From contig NZ_QLLR01000021.1 in assembly GCF_003259615.1 (NCBI RefSeq), positions 40,573 to 104,572 of the forward strand: a DNA stretch of 64,000 bases, written 5' to 3'. Source of the DNA: Pedobacter cryoconitis. GTDB taxonomy: Bacteria > Bacteroidota > Bacteroidia > Sphingobacteriales > Sphingobacteriaceae. This document shows, piece by piece, positions 61,497 to 64,000 of this stretch. How positions within the stretch are numbered: position 1 is the first letter of the stretch; each line of letters opens with the position of its first letter. Below the pieces are notes generated by a model that was not told where the DNA came from, searched no databases, and was given only the letters and a program-made list of their open reading frames with translations. A program made the translations under genes and the position numbers.

Positions 61497-62740
61497 CGTT
61501 TTCTTCCTCCCGGTCTTTGTGGCATAAACGGACTCTTTACACCCGCAGCATTAGCGGCAGCAACAGATTCAGTTCCGGTCACTACGACCTCATTATCATT
61601 TAATCCACTTAATACCTGCACATGATTATTATCATTCAACCCAGTTTTAATCTTTTTCTGAATCAGTTTGTTACCCTGTAAAACCCAGACATAACTATCA
61701 GGAACTTTCACCGTTTCAGATTTTGAGGTACTGTCTGAAGTTTGTTTCATCTTTTTATTGCCCTGTCCTTTACCTCCATGGCGGTTTTCAGGAGCAGGTA
61801 CAAGCTCATATTGTTTCTTTAAGGCAGAGTCCGGGTTAAACTTGATGGCTTGCACAGAAATCAGCGAAGCATCCTTAACCTCCTTCGTATAAATTACAAT
61901 ATTGGCTGTCATCCCTGGCTTAAGCTTTTTATCATCGTTTGGCGCATCAATAAGCGTAGAATAAGTTACTACGTTTGCTGATATAGAAGGCTGCAGCCGG
62001 ATTTCTTTGACCGTACCATTAAAAGTATCATCGATAAAAGCATCTACTGTAAAAGATGCTCTCAGCCCTACAACAACATTACCTATGTCAGCCTCATCCA
62101 CCTTGGCCTGTACCTGCATTTTGGTAATGTCCTTTGCGATGGTAAAAATTGTAGGTGTATTGAAACTAGCCGCCAGCGTTTGCCCTATATTCACACTTCT
62201 GCCCAGCACAACACCATCAATAGGTGAGTAGATCTGTGTGAAAGAAAGGTTCCTTTCTGCTGCACGTAATTGTGCCTGCGCACTATTTACCGTTGCCTTA
62301 GCGACCTGGTAAGTATTTAAAGCGATGTCATAATCCTGTTTACTAATTGATCCGGTTTCAAACAATTGCTTTTGACGGTTAAAGTTGGCAGCCTGGTAAC
62401 TCTGATTACTCTGTGCCTGCGCTACGCCCGCTTTGGCCTGATCGACTGTAGCCATGATCAATGTCTTGTCCAATTGTGCAACAAGCTGTCCCTTTTTTAC
62501 TGTAGAGTTGAAATCGGCGTATAAAGCAGATACTGTTCCTGATACCTGCGTACCTACAGTAACGGTATCGACCGGCTGTATCGTCCCGGTTGCTGTTACA
62601 CTTGTGGAGATTGCGCCCTTACTTATTGTTTCTGTTGTTAAAACAACAGGTTTTTCTTTTGCTCTTAAGAAAAAGAACCAAACCAGACCAGCTAAAACAA
62701 TCACTGAGACTATAATTAACCTAATTTTTTTAGACTTCAT
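61493..62740 (-). CDS. MacA-type periplasmic adaptor (HlyD family)
   Basis: A 415-aa adaptor: membrane anchor (residues 5-25), lipoyl halves (GTIQPVDTVTVGTQVSGTVSALYADFNSTVKKGQLVAQLD in outline), an alpha-hairpin (about 90-160), GVVLGRSVNIGQTLA and a beta-barrel with KPGMTANIVIYT. A Lys/Ser-rich insert near residue 325 is unusual. It links the ABC permease to the TolC-family channel for efflux or export. Confidence 0.93.
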   Translation of the reverse strand: MKSKKIRLIIVSVIVLAGLVWFFFLRAKEKPVVLTTETISKGAISTSVTATGTIQPVDTVTVGTQVSGTVSALYADFNSTVKKGQLVAQLDKTLIMATVDQAKAGVAQAQSNQSYQAANFNRQKQLFETGSISKQDYDIALNTYQVAKATVNSAQAQLRAAERNLSFTQIYSPIDGVVLGRSVNIGQTLAASFNTPTIFTIAKDITKMQVQAKVDEADIGNVVVGLRASFTVDAFIDDTFNGTVKEIRLQPSISANVVTYSTLIDAPNDDKKLKPGMTANIVIYTKEVKDASLISVQAIKFNPDSALKKQYELVPAPENRHGGKGQGNKKMKQTSDSTSKSETVKVPDSYVWVLQGNKLIQKKIKTGLNDNNHVQVLSGLNDNEVVVTGTESVAAANAAGVKSPFMPQRPGGRKR

Positions 62741-62743
62741 GAC

Positions 62744-63715
62744 TTATAATTTAATGGGTGTTCCCAGGTAAAAGGAGTAAATTCTTGCAGCCAGTGCGGC
62801 ATTATATTTTGCTTGGATATAAGATTGCATGGCCTGTACATATAGATTTCGCTGTTGATAAAAGGCGACGATATTAAATACGCCGATCTTTAACTCCTGA
62901 GTGGCTATGCGGTAAACTTCCGTGTTATATTTTAGTTGTTCAATAGCGGAAACCAATTGACTCTGGGAGTTCTGAGCGGTTATGTAAGCTTTTTCTGTTG
63001 TTAGTGCTAATGTAGTTTTTGTGTTTTCCAGGGCCAGATCAGACTGAATAGCCTGTATTTTTGCTTTGGCTACATTGGTCTTATTGATTCTGTTGGTGAA
63101 AATCGGAACAGAGAGCGTTAGCCCGCCCTGTTGATAGAAATTATTATCAAACTGTTTGAAAGCATTATAAGTCGGGTCATTTGCATAACTGGTCCCTATT
63201 CCAGCTCCCAGAGTTAAAGTTGGGAGATAACCAGATTTTGCTTTATCCACATCAAATGCTGCGATGCGTACCCCAAGTTCTGCATTTTTAATTTCAGGTC
63301 TGTTCTGTAAGGCATAAGTTTGCACCGTTTGCAAATCCGGGATAGCTTGATCAGCAATTACAGTATCGGGTTTCACCACATCAAAAACATGCGTTGCAGG
63401 CAGCTGTAATAACTGTTTTAAAGTTATTTTATCCTGGCGCTCTGCATTTTGGGCAGTGATCAGATTATAATGATCTCCGGCAAGTTGCGCCTGAAATTGG
63501 GCAACATCCTTTTTTGCCGCAGTACCCACCTCAAAAAGATGTTGTGTCTGAGCAAGCTGTGCAGTAGATGTTTTAACCAGGTCCTGATTATACACGATAC
63601 TTTCCTTATCAAGCAGAATACTTAAATAGGCTTGCGTAATTGCTAAAGTAATATCATTCTCAGTAGAAAGAACCGTGAAGTTTGCGGACTGAACAGCGAG
63701 TGGACTTGCTATATT
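62744..63715 (-). pseudogene. TolC-family outer membrane channel, 5' end cut off by IS insertion
   Basis: The frame is open from 63715 down to the stop at 62744 (about 323 residues), and its homology-like sequence continues above 63595 (NDITLAITQAYLSILL, then DLVKTSTAQLAQTQHLFEVGTAAKKDVAQFQAQL). The GTG at 63595 is therefore an internal codon, not a start. TolC proteins have about 430-490 residues, so the N-terminal third with signal peptide is missing. The coding sense stops where TGAGTAGACAC begins. It is the first gene of the efflux operon (3 bases before the adaptor). Whether a rest lies beyond the IS is outside the window. Confidence 0.85.
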
Positions 63716-64000
63716 TGAGTAGACACGGAGTTAAGGGATTTACATACCTTAACAGAAATTATGTCACGAGAGAGAAAAGCATACCCGAAGGAGTTCAAAC
63801 TGATGAGTGTTGAACTGAGTTACACCCGCCCAGATCTAACGACCCTTGCGAAGGAATTGGATATCAACGTCACGTTATTATATAGATGGCGGAAGGAATT
63901 TTCAAGTAAGCAAGGCAGTAGTTTCCCTGGTAATGGGAATGTTATCCTCAGCGCAGCCGAGCAAGAAGTGGCTAATTTGAAAAAAGAACTGCGTGAAACG
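63716..64000 (+). mobile_element. IS3-family insertion sequence, left end (truncated by window)
   Basis: The left boundary is inferred at 63716, where TGAGTAGACACGGAGTTAAG (TG-start as in IS3 ends) follows the TolC coding sequence. The element contains orfA and continues past the window. Terminal repeat and target duplication cannot be confirmed without the right end. Confidence 0.75.
63761..64000 (+). CDS. IS3-family transposase OrfA (partial)
   Basis: ATG at 63761 opens 80 codons to the window end. The N-terminus reads RERKAYPKEFKLMSVEL, followed by a helix-turn-helix (LTTLAKELDINVTLLYRWRKEF) and the start of a leucine-zipper-like region (EQEVANLKKELRET). This is the IS3/IS150-type OrfA that binds the IS ends; orfB with the DDE site should follow by frameshift. 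Confidence 0.9.
   Translation, partial: MSRERKAYPKEFKLMSVELSYTRPDLTTLAKELDINVTLLYRWRKEFSSKQGSSFPGNGNVILSAAEQEVANLKKELRET

Noticed and set aside
62744..63595. Intact 283-residue TolC protein starting at GTG 63595
   Set aside because: Coding sense in the same frame continues upstream to 63715 with TolC-like sequence, and the product would lack a signal peptide.

Overview
The window is a moderately AT-rich chromosomal segment of a Bacteroidota bacterium, most likely a Sphingobacteriaceae member close to Pedobacter. The evidence is a gliding/type IX secretion pair (gldJ, porV), SusC/SusD and TonB receptors, many Bacteroidota-only families (DUF4159, DUF4834, DUF6427, DUF2480, DUF3109, YfhO), ATG starts with little Shine-Dalgarno, and recurrent TAnnTTTG promoter boxes. 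No rRNA, tRNA or CRISPR array was seen. The genus is an inference from gene content.

Layout. 1-3.5 kb: end of inorganic pyrophosphatase, CorC/HlyC-type membrane protein, rsmE, a DUF4159 protein and a biotin carrier protein, tightly packed on +. 3.6-7.4 kb: gldJ (-) divergent from porV (+), then ispF and a small lipoprotein. 7.4-9.7 kb (-): pirin, YceI, a Crp/Fnr regulator and an unlisted 52-aa FeoB-associated Cys-rich membrane protein. 9.8-16.0 kb: a compact amidoligase cluster. Five minus-strand genes encode an esterase, a RimK-like ATP-grasp enzyme with a long basic tail, a GCS2 carboxylate-amine ligase, a class I glutamine amidotransferase and a permuted-ATP-grasp-like protein; a second esterase is divergent. 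It looks like a pathway for a small peptide or amide whose product is unknown, and it is the best candidate here for an undescribed system. 16-21 kb: TIP30-like oxidoreductase, typA/bipA, a short-chain dehydrogenase and a class C serine hydrolase. 21-27.5 kb: surface-polysaccharide genes (three glycosyltransferases, two methyltransferases, a Wzx-type flippase). 27.5-30.5 kb (-): DinB-like protein, yjjG, upp and a degenerate deacetylase-family protein.

30.6-41.8 kb (+): uvrB, ywbE, DUF4834, YfhO, an LpxH-like phosphatase, a glycosyltransferase, DUF6427, coaX, an outer membrane protein and lptC. 42.2-49.9 kb: an orphan SusC/SusD pair and a separate TonB receptor. 50.1-55.9 kb: PpiD-like chaperone, DUF2480, DUF3108, DUF3109, rfbA and a ROK kinase. 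56.0-59.4 kb: aminopeptidase P (-), a 77-aa unknown and a ThiF-rhodanese fusion. 59.5-63.7 kb (-): a MacAB-TolC-type efflux operon. Its first gene (TolC family) is cut near 63715 by an IS3-family element whose orfA runs off the window end.

Non-coding structure includes about ten strong hairpin terminators, a 110-bp modular palindrome (35912-36021), a 73-bp stem-loop (24305-24377) and a 51-bp-period direct repeat (24081-24173). Family names come from recognising motifs by eye; no database search was run.
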